Assembly: GCF_000143415.4 (NCBI RefSeq)
Contig: NW_003314332.1
Span: 181,667 to 245,666, forward strand
Direction: 5' to 3'
Origin: Selaginella moellendorffii
Taxonomy: Eukaryota; Streptophyta; Lycopodiopsida; Selaginellales; Selaginellaceae
Length of the DNA: 64,000 bases
The position numbers were made by a program, and so were the translations under genes. The notes below the pieces were generated by a model, which was not told the DNA's origin, did not search any database, and worked only from the letters and a program-made list of their open reading frames with translations. Positions 22,338 to 32,246 of the stretch are shown here, in pieces; the stretch's first letter is position 1; each line of letters starts with the position of its first letter.

Positions 22338-22472
22338 TGTTAGAGGTAGAGATGATGTGGCATGTAGATATGCCCATGTGGCAGTAGTTCCATGTATATG
22401 TACCATCCATATACAGTTGAATACATAGAGAGAAAGTTCTTCCTCCTTGTGTGCGTCTCTCTGCTGCTAACA
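22338..22472 (+). mobile_element. Copia-like LTR (solo or 3' end)
   Basis: Begins TGTTAGAGG and ends GCTGCTAACA, the usual TGTTAG..CTAACA ends of plant copia LTRs, with purine-rich GAATGGGAG just upstream as a polypurine tract. No matching target duplication, so it is probably the 3' end of a deleted element. Confidence 0.45.
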
Positions 22473-23004
22473 GATGCCACCGTGTGTGGCATTGGTCCTG
22501 CATCCGAGAAATGCCAGGCAATCCAGGCATTGTATTTCCTTCAGACCATGGCATACGATGCTGAAGCTCTTGCTACAGAAAACATTCGATGGCCTAAGGA
22601 GTTTTATCTCTGATTGTCAATTGTATAATGTCCCTGATAGGTGTCTCCATTCCTTTACAAATGACGGTAAGATCCAGCAGGTCATTTTCTTAAAAACAGA
22701 TGGAAGAAAAGCTGAAGCATTGGTAAACAGAGACTACTTGGCATTTCCACTAATTTTCAGTGGTTTTAGCAGCCAGCAGTTGCAGCTAGTTAGGTGTCAA
22801 ACTTGCACTATCAACTTCCAAATTTTCTGTGCTCGCAGACGAAGATCGAGGCCGTCACAACCTGTGATTGCAAGGTAACAAGTATCCTTTTTGGAATTCT
22901 TCAAAATCGGGACAAGAAGTCGTGGATAGGATTTGACAGTTCTAGTTTCTTCTCGACAAGTATGGTGAAAATCAAAATGCGCTTTTATGCTCGAAAAGAT
23001 TAGA
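22473..23004 (+). other. Unidentified gene fragment
   Basis: An open frame continues through 22474-22878 (KTFDGLRSFISDCQLYNVP; QQVIFLKTDGRKAEAL), and a second frame at 22838-23001 ends KVTSILFGILQNRDKKSWIG... with a stop at 23002. The two could be exons of one gene. I do not recognise the family. The fragment lies between a copia LTR and the MiAMP1-like cluster. Confidence 0.3.
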
Positions 23005-23178
23005 AACGATGCTTCTAGAGAAGCCCCATAGCTGGTTCACTACTCTGGTTAGGCCTTTGTAACATGTTGGGGAGCTTGGATGTTGTATATCCGTAGCTTT
23101 CAGTCCCAACCAGCGAACACCTTGTTCCTACAGCAACATATATGTGGCACCTCTTACATTCTATTTCGTTTCACTGCT

Positions 23179-23547
23179 TTATGGACCGCATGAGAATCTC
23201 ACACTCTGCGATGGTGTCACCTGCCCCAAATCACAGACGGTCACATTCGATTGAACTCTGCGTGCAGTGCCAAGACAATCGGGCAGATCATAGAAAAATG
23301 CGGCTTGACCCAAATATGTGAAGCGATAGAAGAGTGGACATATCGAGGTGCAAGGATTGGGCTGGGCCGTGTAACTCACTCCTGGGTCTTGGCAAGCTGG
23401 GAGCATGTAAACATCGAGCTTGCTGTTCCCATCAACTTGAGTGATTAAGATTGCTCCCATTGTAATCACTGCCATGATCTTCAAGAGCTTGAGTGCCTGA
23501 TCAGAGATGTTATTTAGGTAATACTTTGCAAGGTGTAGCCAAACCAT
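23179..23547 (-). CDS. MiAMP1-like antimicrobial protein A
   Basis: Secreted six-cysteine protein of the MiAMP1 (beta-gamma-crystallin fold) defence family, known from macadamia, conifers and early land plants. The exons are 23545-23547 (the ATG alone) and 23179-23496, separated by a 48-bp intron, giving 106 residues. A hydrophobic signal peptide ends near IVDGNS-like residues 21-25. The mature part starts KLDVY and has cysteines at 36, 50, 54, 75, 89 and 104, with the family-like YRFTYLGQAAFFY then DC-x-GTA. The start codon is chosen because genes B and D show the same ATG-intron structure; reading through the intron would add 45 residues upstream. Divergent from the pseudogene at 23915. Probable role: apoplastic defence against fungi, from family knowledge only. 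Confidence 0.75.
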   Translation of the reverse strand: MVWLHLAKYYLNNISDQALKLLKIMAVITMGAILITQVDGNSKLDVYMLPACQDPGVSYTAQPNPCTSICPLFYRFTYLGQAAFFYDLPDCLGTARRVQSNVTVCDLGQVTPSQSVRFSCGP

Positions 23548-23914
23548 TTCTCCAAGGATGGATTGCAATTGACGAACTAGTGTTCTCTTTCTATAGGAGT
23601 TGAAGTGCTCGTATGTCGCAAGGTAATTCATTATAATTTATAACAATTGGCATGATCTAATTCGTGCTCCGCGAGGATGTTTTGTTTTTTGTAAAGTCTG
23701 TTCAGCTATACACCAGACTACTGTATAGTGTGGTGTAAGTAATATGAGAAAAAAAATCCTTGCGGAGCGCGTGACGATCGTGCATCCAAATTGCCATAAA
23801 TTATACTTGAGAAACTAATCCTCGCGACCCACGAGCACTTCAAACACTTATGAAGAAGACAACACTAGTTCAACTCCTCATCCTAGCTTTCCAGAAGCCT
23901 GTTGCTAAGGAGCA

Positions 23915-24252
23915 ATGGTTCATAGAAGCATTAATTCATCCATTCTCAAGCCTTTTTGTTAAACACAGGAAGTTCAGTTCTCGCGTCATCAAGGGAACAG
24001 TAGCCTGGATGTTTATCTACTGGGTTGCCAGGATCCTGGAGTAAGCTGCGGGGCAGGAACATCAGCCCTACATGCTCCAATTTGTGCATGCCTGCCATTT
24101 CTGCTGGCTATAGATTCACGTTTGATGGACAGTTCGGTCTCCTCTTCAGCCAGCCCAACTGCATGGGCTCAACTACGCGCTTGACTTCCACCCAAGAAGT
24201 TTGTGCAGTGGGGAGCTCTAGCCCAATCAAGTCATTCAAGTTTGTGTGTTAG
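23915..24252 (+). pseudogene. MiAMP1-like pseudogene C
   Basis: Has the same layout as gene D (ATG at 23915, intron 23918-23968). However, the signal-peptide core is deleted, so only a few residues remain before SLDVYLLGCQDPG, and a one-base shift near 24060 separates this from the rest (GYRFTFDGQFGLLF, NCMGSTT, KSFKFVC). The TATA box seen in gene D is degraded here. Almost certainly non-functional. Confidence 0.8.
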
Positions 24253-24719
24253 TCTTTATTCTTTATGAGAGAGTATGCTCAAAACATTTCTTTGTTGTGA
24301 TCTATCTTTAGTTTTGCAACAAATGTGACATTGTTGCATTCTTGTGAAAGAGCTCCAGACCAACTCTCCATGCTCTATGTAGCCTTAGATCATTTTAGTG
24401 CACGCATAATAATGTTGTAGTTGGTGATGTCAAAAACTCAGCAAATCACAACGGGGCCCAAGATACCTTGCGGGAACCATTTCATGGAAGATTCGGCGCC
24501 AAAAAGTTGTTTCCCGTGAGTTTACAGTCCGAACAAAGACGAGCAACGGTGACTTCAGGAGATGAGATACCTCAGAGTCATAGAGAGTCATGATCATAGA
24601 GGTTATCACTCTCCAGTCGCGAGCATCGCATTATTACAGAACACGACGGGAATCCTGGATCCCACTAACAAGATATATGTGCCACGACTGTTCCTTATAT
24701 TCTATTTCGTTTCACTGCT
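24253..24719. other. Intergenic spacer between duplicated MiAMP1-like pairs
   Basis: No gene seen. 24640-24725 resembles 23120-23185 (TATATGTGCCACGACTG, ATTCTATTTCGTTTCACTGC), so the downstream flanks of genes A and B were duplicated too. Confidence 0.6.
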
Positions 24720-25119
24720 TCATGGGCTGCATGTGAATCTCACACTCTGCAATGGTCTCACCTGCGCCGCATCACAGAGTGACACATTCGATCGAACTGT
24801 GGTTGGAGTGCCAGAACAATTGGGCAGGTCATAGAAAAGTGCAGCTTGGCCTAAGTATGTGAAGCGATAGAAGAGTGGAGTGGCCACACATACCGCCGTG
24901 CAAGGATTGGGCTGGGCCGTGTAGCTCACTCCTGGGTCTTGGCAACCCGGGAGCACGTAAACATCGAGCTTGCTGTTTCCATCAACTTGAGGAATTGAGA
25001 TAGCTTCCATTGTAATCACCACCAACACTGCTGCCATGATCTTCAAGAGCTTGAGTGCCTGATAAAAGGCAAAGAGACGTTAATAGGTTTAGTACTTTGC
25101 AAAGTGTAAGCCTGACCAT
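24720..25119 (-). CDS. MiAMP1-like antimicrobial protein B
   Basis: Paralogue of gene A, 113 residues. Exon 1 is only the ATG (25117-25119); a 58-bp intron (25059-25116) precedes exon 2 (24720-25058). A signal peptide of ~28 residues (LLKIMAAVLVVITMEAIS) is followed by KLDVYVLPGCQDPG. Cysteines are at 40, 54, 58, 82, 96 and 111, the six expected for three disulphides. FYRFTYLGQAALFY and NC-SGT match the MiAMP1 core (GYDFSYTGQTAALYN, GCSG). A TATA-like CATATAAAAAG on the minus strand at about 25160-25170 lies ~45 bp upstream. Intact and probably expressed. Confidence 0.82.
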
Positions 25120-25472
25120 TTCTCCAAGGATGAACTATAATTGAAGAACGGGACTTCTCTTTTTATATGAGGTCGCGATTAGTTTCTGATCATGATCGTG
25201 CAGTGCAGTGCAGCACACGCACTCGAGGATTATAAAATTACACCACACGCTACATACACGTATAATGAGTTGGACACGTTAAGCACAAAATAGAAAATAA
25301 TCCTCGCGAAACGCATGTTCTTCTGCAAGACCCAGCTAGATCATGATCATGGATCCAAATTGATATAAATTATGATCATCCACGCAACCCACGAGCACTT
25401 CAACCTCCTATAAAAAGGGAACACTAGTTCTTCAACTCCCATCCTATTCAAGCATTGTGTTACTGAGGAGCA
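25120..25472. promoter_or_regulatory. Bidirectional promoter of MiAMP1-like genes B and D
   Basis: A 353-bp interval between divergent starts with a TATA element for each side: minus strand ~25160-25170, plus strand TATAAAAAG at 25409-25417. The equivalent interval between A and C (23548-23914) is similar, including the ACCCACGAGCACTTCAAAC segment next to the right-hand TATA. Confidence 0.65.
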
Positions 25473-25874
25473 ATGGTTCATAGAATTGTTTCTTTGATTC
25501 ATCTGTTGTCAAGCTAAGCGTTGTCCAATTTTTATGCGCAGGAAGTAGTTCCTCTCTGCAAGTTGTCGCTGCTGCTGTCTATGATTGGCGCTTTGCTCAT
25601 ATGCATTGAAGGAAACAGTACCCTGGATGTTTATCTACTGGGCTGCCAGGATCCAGGAGTAAGCTTCAGAGCAGGAACACCAGGTCCTACATGCTCCAAT
25701 TTGTGCGTGCCTGCCATTCCGGCTGGTTATAGATTCACGTTTGATGGACAGTTTGGTCTCCTCTTTAGCCAGCCCAACTGCATGGGCTCAACTACAGGCT
25801 TGAATTCCAGCCAGGAAGTTTGTGCAGTCGGGAGCTCCAGCCCAATCAAGTCTTTCAAGTTTGTATGTGCCTAG
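25473..25874 (+). CDS. MiAMP1-like antimicrobial protein D
   Basis: 111 residues from exons 25473-25475 (ATG only) and 25542-25874, with an intron of 66 bp. The signal peptide (LCKLSLLLSMIGALLICIEG) is followed by TLDVYLLGCQDPG. Mature-region cysteines are at 36, 52, 56, 81, 95 and 110. GYRFTFDGQFGLLF, NCMGSTT and IKSFKFVC correspond to the MiAMP1 pattern GYDFSYTGQTAALY, GCSG and WKSIFIQC. A TTG at 25521 opens the longer raw frame but would include intron. Divergently paired with B. It differs enough from A and B to be a separate subfamily; the A/C and B/D pairs arose by tandem duplication of one divergent pair. Confidence 0.82.
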
Positions 25875-26109
25875 ACAAGCTCAGCATGGAGTTGGGATTT
25901 TAAATTTTAACTATTCTTCACATAAATAGAATTTAAATTTTTTAACCAGTCCAGATTCCCTAAGTCAATAGTACAATCCTATTATTCTTAACCTTGTGGC
26001 TAATACAGACATATTCAACTTTGACTTTTTGTATAAGATTATCAAATCTCTTTTTATTGGGACACATATTTCCTAATTGTCAACCCTTTTAAAGGATAGT
26101 TTTTAGAAT

Positions 26110-26345
26110 TTTGATCTTTTTATTTTTTATATGCTTCATAAGCATGTTCAGCGACACCAAACAAAAATGCACTCCCATTAACAAGTTCTAGCAGTTGTGC
26201 CAAAGCTCTAAATCTTAATTTGCTTATGCATCTAACATCTAAATAATCATTACTGAGGTAAGTTATATAGTTTGCTTTCATTTTTGTACCAACTGTCACA
26301 TGCCCAAAAAAGGGCTTATAAGTAAACAAGGCATAGCAACAATCA
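26110..26345. repeat. Dispersed repeat family X, rearranged copy
   Basis: 26120-26240 matches 30648-30732 directly, while 26250-26340 matches 30505-30575 inverted. The minus strand is open for 69 codons and reads FRALAQLLELVNG ... VAEHAYEA, very close to the 30636-30740 minus-strand frame FRALAQLLQLVDG ... VAQHVYEA. Protein-level conservation suggests a transposon-encoded ORF of unknown type. Confidence 0.55.
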
Positions 26346-26359
26346 GTTCATCCAAATTT

Positions 26360-27085
26360 CTATAGTGAATAATTTTGCAAAATGGAGTTATAGAGTATAA
26401 GATGTGCACTGTCATGGAAGCAGCACACACTATGATGAGAGAGAAAAACATCTCATCTAGTTTTTTGGGGGAAGCAATTCACACTCTGTTGGAGGTCCCA
26501 CACCTTTTGAGTTGTGGACAGAATGAAGTCCAAACCTTAGCCATCTCCATTGTTGGAAACCAAATGAAAGATACCTCTTACAATACCAAGCTAACAATGC
26601 TACATTGCTAGATGACTCGTCCACATTACAAGAAGCTCTAGAGAAACCTGATTCAGAGCAGTGGACAACAGCAATGGTTGATAAGTTCAAATCCTTGTAA
26701 TGTGGTTCTAAAATCAACACTGATGGGTCCATCTTTAGATTTAAAGCTTGCTTGGTCGATGAAGCATTCTGCCAGAAGAAGGGAGTTGGAGTTTTTTTCT
26801 CTTGTGCGGCTAAACTGCTTCCTTGGGTGTAATACTTTCTATTGCCTATGCTTGGGACCTAGAGGTTCATGCCATGGATGTCAAGAGCACATTGAACTGA
26901 TTTACATGGAACAACCTCCAGGCTTTGACGAGAAATGCTACATTCTTCATCAATGGACTCACATAGATTTACATTTCGTTTCTTCACGCTTCCTTATACA
27001 TGGCATTTTCTCACAAAGTGGTGTGATCTTTGTCATGATCATTATATCTCTAGTGCGTCATCTTCATCAAGTACGTAGATAAAAG
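26360..27085 (+). pseudogene. Ty1/copia polyprotein remnant (integrase to reverse transcriptase)
   Basis: The end of the integrase is visible as TVMEAA.TMMREKNISSSF.GEAIHT, then the start of the RT domain: LNTDGSI.RFKA.LV, QKKGV, MDV-like and YMEQPPGF. The order is that of copia pol, on the plus strand. At least three frameshifts and several stops break it. No LTRs adjoin it; the LTR-like piece at 22338-22472 may be unrelated. Confidence 0.8.
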
Positions 27086-27517
27086 CTCCAGCTGTGGGTC
27101 AGATGACCAAGCACAGTGCCACACTGCGACACAACTGTTCTTCAGTCTCTCAACGTGGGAGAGTTACAGTGGTTTCATATCTGGGAGGGCTTAGCTTTGT
27201 TTGTAGTAGACACACCAAAGAACGAGTTGTGTGCATCTTGTGGATGCTGGAGAGGACTCTTGTGCTGCTGGTGATTCTGGTGATGGAGCGACAGCGGTAT
27301 TCGACGAGCCCTCACCCGGCCTGGAACTGGAATTCAAAAGTGATTGCCGCGGGGCTTTGATTACTCCGTGACGTGGGAGTTGCTTTGGGTTTTCAAGGAA
27401 TCTTAGTGGCATTGCAGGACTCCTACGTCAATTTGCGAGAGAGAAAGAGAGAGAGGCTCCTCGTCATTCCCTGCTGATCCCAGGATCTCAGGGAGAGAGA
27501 GAGAGAGAGAGAGGGCT
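27086..27517. other. Intergenic, GA-rich
   Basis: No gene recognised. GA-rich tracts are present at 27436-27453 and 27492-27514. The 3' flank shared with the Fic pseudogene begins near 27518. Confidence 0.6.
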
Positions 27518-27559
27518 ACAAACGTTCGTCTCGTAATTCCAAAAGAGTTTGGCGTCTAT

Positions 27560-28357
27560 CTACAAGCGGCAAAGAGCAACGAAGATGCCCTCCACAATGA
27601 GAGCTGCGAGCTCTCCCGGACTTCCCGTGGCTCCTGCGCGCGTGAGAACAGAGAGATACTGTCCATGTCTCGCCGGCGGAACACTACTCAAATCCTCCGC
27701 ATTCGCCGAGGCCCGCGTGAGTAAGGACCGCCACTCCTCCCTACCGATCAAACTCGCCTCGCCCAAGTGCCGCTCTGTCGGGCCAACATCCAGCAGCAGC
27801 GTAAGGGGGAAGTGGAGGCCAGTGACTCCCGAGACCAGGTACGTGAGCAGCAGTCGTCCAAGCCGTCCATTCCCATCACCGAAGGGATGGATCGCCTGGA
27901 ACTCCAAGAAGAAGCCCGCTGCCAATTTGGCCACGTCCACCACGAATGCAGCACTTCCCATCTCCCTCGCGTAGTACACGTTCTCCAGCTCGCTGTTGGT
28001 GGCGGCCACTAGCAGCTCCATCTCCTCCCTGATCATCTCCGGTGCCACTCTCTCGCTCGACAATGTGCCATCCAGCTGCTTTATCCAAGCTCGCTGGATC
28101 CGATAGTCACCTATCCGCACATCCTCCTCTGTCGGACTCGCGACAACCACCGTGTGGAGCTTCTTGATCCTCCAGATGGAGAGGTGGGGCACGGGCACTC
28201 GGCTGCTCAGCTCCTTATCTTTCGAGATCCAATCCTTAATATCTTCCAGCCCGTTGCAAAAGCTCACAAGCCGCCGCTTCTTGTCCTCGTCCACGTAAAA
28301 GCCTCCATCGCCGTCGCTTGCTCCAATCGCCACCGCCGTCTCGGCTACAGCCTCCAT
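27560..28357 (-). CDS. Fic-domain protein (putative AMPylase), gene 1
   Basis: A 265-residue protein with the complete Fic motif HPFGDGNGRLGR at residues ~157-168 (catalytic His, phosphate-binding GNGR). Fic enzymes transfer AMP or other nucleotide phosphates from a nucleotide to hydroxyl side chains. I see no clear inhibitory (S/T)xxxE(G/N) helix in this copy, in contrast with the neighbour at 29393-30427. No signal peptide or membrane segment. A 46-52 bp intron (28360-28413) with good splice sites lies just upstream, and splicing would add an in-frame ATG (28423) for four more residues (MNAG), so the true start may be there. Decayed partial copies at 19.2-20.7 kb show it has been duplicated. 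Target protein unknown. Confidence 0.85.
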   Translation of the reverse strand: MEAVAETAVAIGASDGDGGFYVDEDKKRRLVSFCNGLEDIKDWISKDKELSSRVPVPHLSIWRIKKLHTVVVASPTEEDVRIGDYRIQRAWIKQLDGTLSSERVAPEMIREEMELLVAATNSELENVYYAREMGSAAFVVDVAKLAAGFFLEFQAIHPFGDGNGRLGRLLLTYLVSGVTGLHFPLTLLLDVGPTERHLGEASLIGREEWRSLLTRASANAEDLSSVPPARHGQYLSVLTRAGATGSPGELAALIVEGIFVALCRL

Positions 28358-28719
28358 TCCTACATAAGACCAATGTTAAAAGGCCTTTAATCTTTTCCTA
28401 GCTAGCTTTTTACCTGCATTCATCTCCCACACCCGCTTAGATCACTAGACTTCTCTGGAGCAGCGCTGCCCCGTCTTTCCTTGTCCATGCGTCGTGAATC
28501 GCCCGTCGCAGCAGCAGCGCCTCTACACCCTACCTATCACGAACAGCGCGAGCATCGCACGATCTTGCTCCGGCGGCAGCGGCTGCGCGATCTTCGTCGA
28601 TATAGCATCAGCCATGGCGTCAGTGGTGAGATCGCTCCAGCGCCAAGCCGGACGAAGCGGGACCCGAAACCCTAGCGCCATCACTACTAGCACAAAAGAA
28701 GAATACTACAAGCCCCGCC

Positions 28720-28727
28720 CTTTTATA
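28720..28727 (-). promoter_or_regulatory. TATA box for minus-strand transcription toward Fic gene 1
   Basis: TATAAAAG on the minus strand, 363 bp upstream of the Fic 1 ATG. The leader in between contains a possible short upstream reading frame (MADAISTKIAQPLPPEQ...) that may be a separate 5' exon. Confidence 0.5.
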
Positions 28728-28759
28728 CCCTCTTCCTTCCAGAATATTCTCTAGCTCTA

Positions 28760-29370
28760 GGGTTCTTCCGTGGGAGAAGCGCGGGAAATGCAGCCGGGGC
28801 GATCGATCACGCCAGCCGCGACATCGCGAATCCGGCCGCATTCGCTAGGTCCGGAAATATTCCTCGCGGATTGGAGCTCGAGGCACTGGCGAATATGGCC
28901 GTCCGGGTGGAGCTCGCAGATGGGGCGAAGCTCCAACGCTCTTCCCGCAAAGGTCGGGGCTGCGATCTCTCATTTCTTCTCTTCAAGCTTCTCATAGCTT
29001 TTTCGTATGTTTTTTTTTCCTTTCTTTGTTTGCTTTAGCTTCCGCCAGGCATTGAGATGGCTATCGATGCCACAGGAACTCCACTTTTTGGAGATTGTTG
29101 TTTTTCTGGTGCGTTGATAAGCTTTCAACCTATAGATTCTTTCCAATGACAGGTTCTCTCTTCTTCTTTATAGAATCCAATACGTTACTGCTCGCGTCGC
29201 CAAGATATTGTTCATCTTGTGTGGCTGCTAGCTCGATGCTTGTCTCAGTGGACGTCTACGCTCTCCAAAGGTACATGGCGCGAACATCCTCACTGTTGTG
29301 GATAAGCCACTCAAGGGCGTCACGCCACTGGAGATCCATCTCCTGTTGCTTAACTTTTTTCGTTCTCTAT
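28760..29370 (+). other. Possible divergent gene, unidentified exons
   Basis: Plus-strand stretches look coding and have splice-like edges: ~28795-28950 (ANPAAFARSGNIPRGLELEA, MAVRVELADGAKLQRSSRK), 29040-29108 (LPPGIEMAIDATGTPLFGDC) and ~29275-29355 (GANILTVVDKPLKGVTPLEI, HLLLLNFF). They run divergently from Fic 1 and overlap the 3' end of Fic 2. The frames do not join cleanly and I do not recognise the protein. Confidence 0.3.
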
Positions 29371-29392
29371 GCCAAGGTAAGTCTCTGCGGCT

Positions 29393-30427
29393 TTAGCCTT
29401 CACTGAGAGTGTTGTCTTCCAGGTGAGCTGGATCATCATCAATCCTACACGTTTGTGGAGCTTCCATCCCCGCCGCCACGAAAAACTTCTTCCAGCCGAC
29501 ATAGAGGCCTTCGGTGTAGATGGCAATGAGTCGGCCGGGATCTCGGGTCTCTGAAGACGATGCGTGCTGCCCCTCCTCCTGAAAGCAGCTGCGGTACAAG
29601 CCATAGTCAACAATGTCTTCACTGTCCACCAGGTACGCATTGTTGGGGGCCAGCTGAGGTGTGATGCTGGAGAGGAGATAGGTGAGCAGGAGCCTTCCGA
29701 CCCGTCCGTTTCCGTCTCGAAACGGATGAATAAGCTCGAAGTTGAGGAAGAAATCGACTGCCAGGTGCAAGAGCTTAGCAGTAAAGGTTGCAAGATCTTC
29801 TTGCTCGGTGCAGAAGACGTCGTCCAGCTTGGTGTTGGTGTCGAGGATAAAGCACACAGTCGGCGGTACTCCAGTGCAGGGCGTGACTGCCGTCGGTAAA
29901 GCTTTTTGTGTCCTTTTTTNNNNNNNNNNNNNNNNNNNNNNNNNNNNNNNNNNNNNNNNNNNNNNNNNNNNNNNNNNNNNNNNNNNNNNNNNNNNNNNNN
30001 NNNNNNNNNNNNNNNNNNNATCCCCTCCATCATCGCGGTCTGGAAGAGGACTTGTGGAGCCTCTGGATGGCCGATATCGTCAAAACTGGCTGCCGGGACT
30101 CGCCAGCAGCTTGCTCCCCAGGCGATAGGCGTCGTGCAGGTTGACGGTGACAATGAAATCCTCCTCGTGTTGCTGCTGCGCGTCTCCTCGAGTAACTGCA
30201 TCAATGACGGCCCGCGTCTGAGGGATGGAATCGTAGCCTTCGCCGTTGATGGTGTTGACTTGGTACACGAAATCCACTAGCATTTGCTTCCGGCAGAGGG
30301 CCGCCGCTGCCTCGTTGATCTGTGTCGATGATTTGTAGAACTCGCCAAGGAAGCTCGCGATGGCTCTTACCAGCCAGGTCGTGCTGCGCCGCACCCTCTT
30401 CCGCCACGCCGGATGCTCAATCGCCAT
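29393..30427 (-). CDS. Fic-domain protein, gene 2 (interrupted by assembly gap and a frame change)
   Basis: The N-terminal part (30427 to ~30105) starts MAIEHPAWRKRV and contains VYQVNTINGEG, whose TINGEG fits the Fic inhibitory (S/T)xxxE(G/N) signature. The frame then changes near 30105, continuing as SFDDIGHPEAPQVLFQTA, before the 100-N gap. After the gap the sequence reads GVPPTVCFILDTNTKLDDVF, then the Fic motif HPFRDGNGRVGR and LLLTYLLSSIT, very like gene 1, and ends at 29393. The domain order (inhibitory helix, flap, Fic motif) is that of class II Fic proteins. The frame change may be an assembly error next to the gap. Same strand as gene 1, ~1 kb upstream of it; the two are paralogues. 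Confidence 0.72.
29920..30019. other. Assembly gap (100 N)
   Basis: A run of exactly 100 N, a conventional placeholder for a gap of unknown size, inside Fic gene 2. Confidence 1.
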
Positions 30428-30454
30428 CTCTTGTGCTCTGCCCTAAGGTTTGAA

Positions 30455-31293
30455 ATAGGTGCAACACTTTTCTATTTTATAGAACGCACTACCTTTTGTT
30501 ATGAATTTATCCATGTTGCTATTCCTTTTATATTTATAAGCCTTTTTTGGGCATGTGACAGTGGTACAAAAGTACAGTGACCATTTTGAATTCAAACACA
30601 TAGGCAAATTAAGATTTAGAGCTTGCACAACTGCTTTATTGTTTGCGTGCTTCATAAACATGTTGAGCAACATTAATAAAAAACACACCACCATCAACAA
30701 GTTGTAGCAATTGTGCCAAAGCTCTAAATCTATGCATTTGAGTTTTAGATGGTCTCTGGTATAATACATATTTAATGGGATAATACACAACACCAAAAAT
30801 GGCTTTTTTTTTTTTCCAAATTAAAGGCTGGTATGTGAGGACATGTATTCTAAGTTTCATAATTTTCTCATAAGTTAAACTTTATATCACCTTACACTTT
30901 AGCCAATATTATAAGATACCTTTTGTCCTTTTTTCCTTAGTCCCTTGCCCTTTTGAGAAATACTTAATTAGTCACCAGTCAAAAGAGAGAGAAATTAATC
31001 ATGTAATGGCACTAAAGAAGAAAATAAATAATTATATAGAAAGTCATTAGTACTTGTATTTAGCTCCTAAGCATTTTATATCAATCCCTATCTCCATCCC
31101 CAAGTTCTACCAATATTCCACTTTCACCTCCACTTCTTTCTTTTGTAAAGTTGAACTAGAGTTTCCTATATATAAAATTCTAGATTTTGCTACTAGAGAG
31201 GGATTGGCTTTAGTGCTTCAAAAGCAATGCCACATGTTTTTGCAAGATTTAGCTCTTAATATGGCACAACTACTTGAAAGTATAGAATATTAT
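30455..31293. repeat. Dispersed repeat family X and left flank of gypsy insertion
   Basis: 30505-30930 carries the fullest copy of family X seen here, with an internal inverted portion (GCAAATTAAGATTTAGAGC at ~30603 against GCTCTAAATC at ~30720). 30910-31293 is the left flank of the gypsy element and matches 18600-19110 inverted. Minus-strand frame at 30636-30740 as noted for 26120. Confidence 0.6.
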
Positions 31294-32233
31294 TGTCGCA
31301 AATGTGACTTTGGGTATCGAAAGATATTTGTTGGTCAGTCCTTACAGACACTCTTTCCTTATTGCCATGAGGGTAGAAGGTTGGTACAGTTGATTCCCTT
31401 TATCATTCTCACTTGAGCTAGTTGAGAAACTAGTCAATGACCTTATACTTAAATTAGATAAACATAAGGTAAGAACCCTATGTGTTTTTTGTTGAGCATA
31501 CTCGGCCTAGTTTGAGAAATTCGTGTCATTGTCTTGCACTTGCTAGTATCAAGAAACCCACGTATTGAGACTAATCCCCAATATCGTTGAATGATAGCTT
31601 ATCGTGACTGCCAAACACCCTCGTTATCATGCCCTTTGTGTTGGTCTCATTTTAGTTTTAAATGCTATTTATGGAAAGTGTTTGGATTTGTTCATTTGGC
31701 ATATCTATAGAATGTAGAGATTGGCATGAACACAATGGTGTTCGTCCCGTGTCCAAATTCGTAATCTAGGGACATTCCATATTTAATAAGTTTCGAACTT
31801 GTCTCAGAGACTAACTCCTAGTACTAAGGGAGGCTTGTGAAAGCCCAAAGTATGTGTTCCTCAAGGGGGGGGGGGGGGGGAAGGGGGGATGTGGGGGGTT
31901 CCAAGTATATAGTAAGGATAATGGTTGGAATGCATGTGCGACTAGATATTAGTTTGGCTCATGCTGGGCTGTGTCGCTCCTTGTTCTGCGTTCAGCTTGG
32001 GTCTAAGCACAAGCTCCATGCTGCTCTAGTTGCTGGGGTACCCTTCTCGCGTTAGGCCACCGGTATGCCAAAATAGTGTCAGAATTCTATGCCAAAATTG
32101 TGCCAGACTTCGTCTAACACCATTTTGCATGCAAGTGTTGGATATAGGGAGCTGGTGCTCATGGGATTGTACCAAACCCTCGTTTCGTAGAGCAACGGGC
32201 TTGGAGTTTGGCTCCAAATTTAGGTGTGCTACA
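31294..32233 (+). repeat. Gypsy 5' LTR
   Basis: Starts TGTCGC and ends GTGCTACA. It contains a 16-G run at 31865-31880 that corresponds to a G-rich but shorter segment at ~38352-38370 in the 3' LTR. LTR divergence is clear, so insertion is not recent. Confidence 0.93.
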
Positions 32234-32235
32234 TT

Positions 32236-32246
32236 TGGTATCAGAG
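32236..32246 (+). other. Primer binding site (tRNA-iMet type)
   Basis: TGGTATCAGAG two bases after the 5' LTR, complementary to the 3' end of initiator tRNA-Met. Confidence 0.9.

Noticed and set aside
27560-28357. Bacterial contamination or a recent bacterial Fic gene
   Set aside because: The gene has plant-like TATA and intron signals upstream, and decayed paralogues lie in the same plant scaffold.
29350-30204. 284-codon minus-strand frame through the N gap
   Set aside because: After the gap it is Ser/Thr-rich and out of frame with the Fic motif; it exists only because N codons have no stops.
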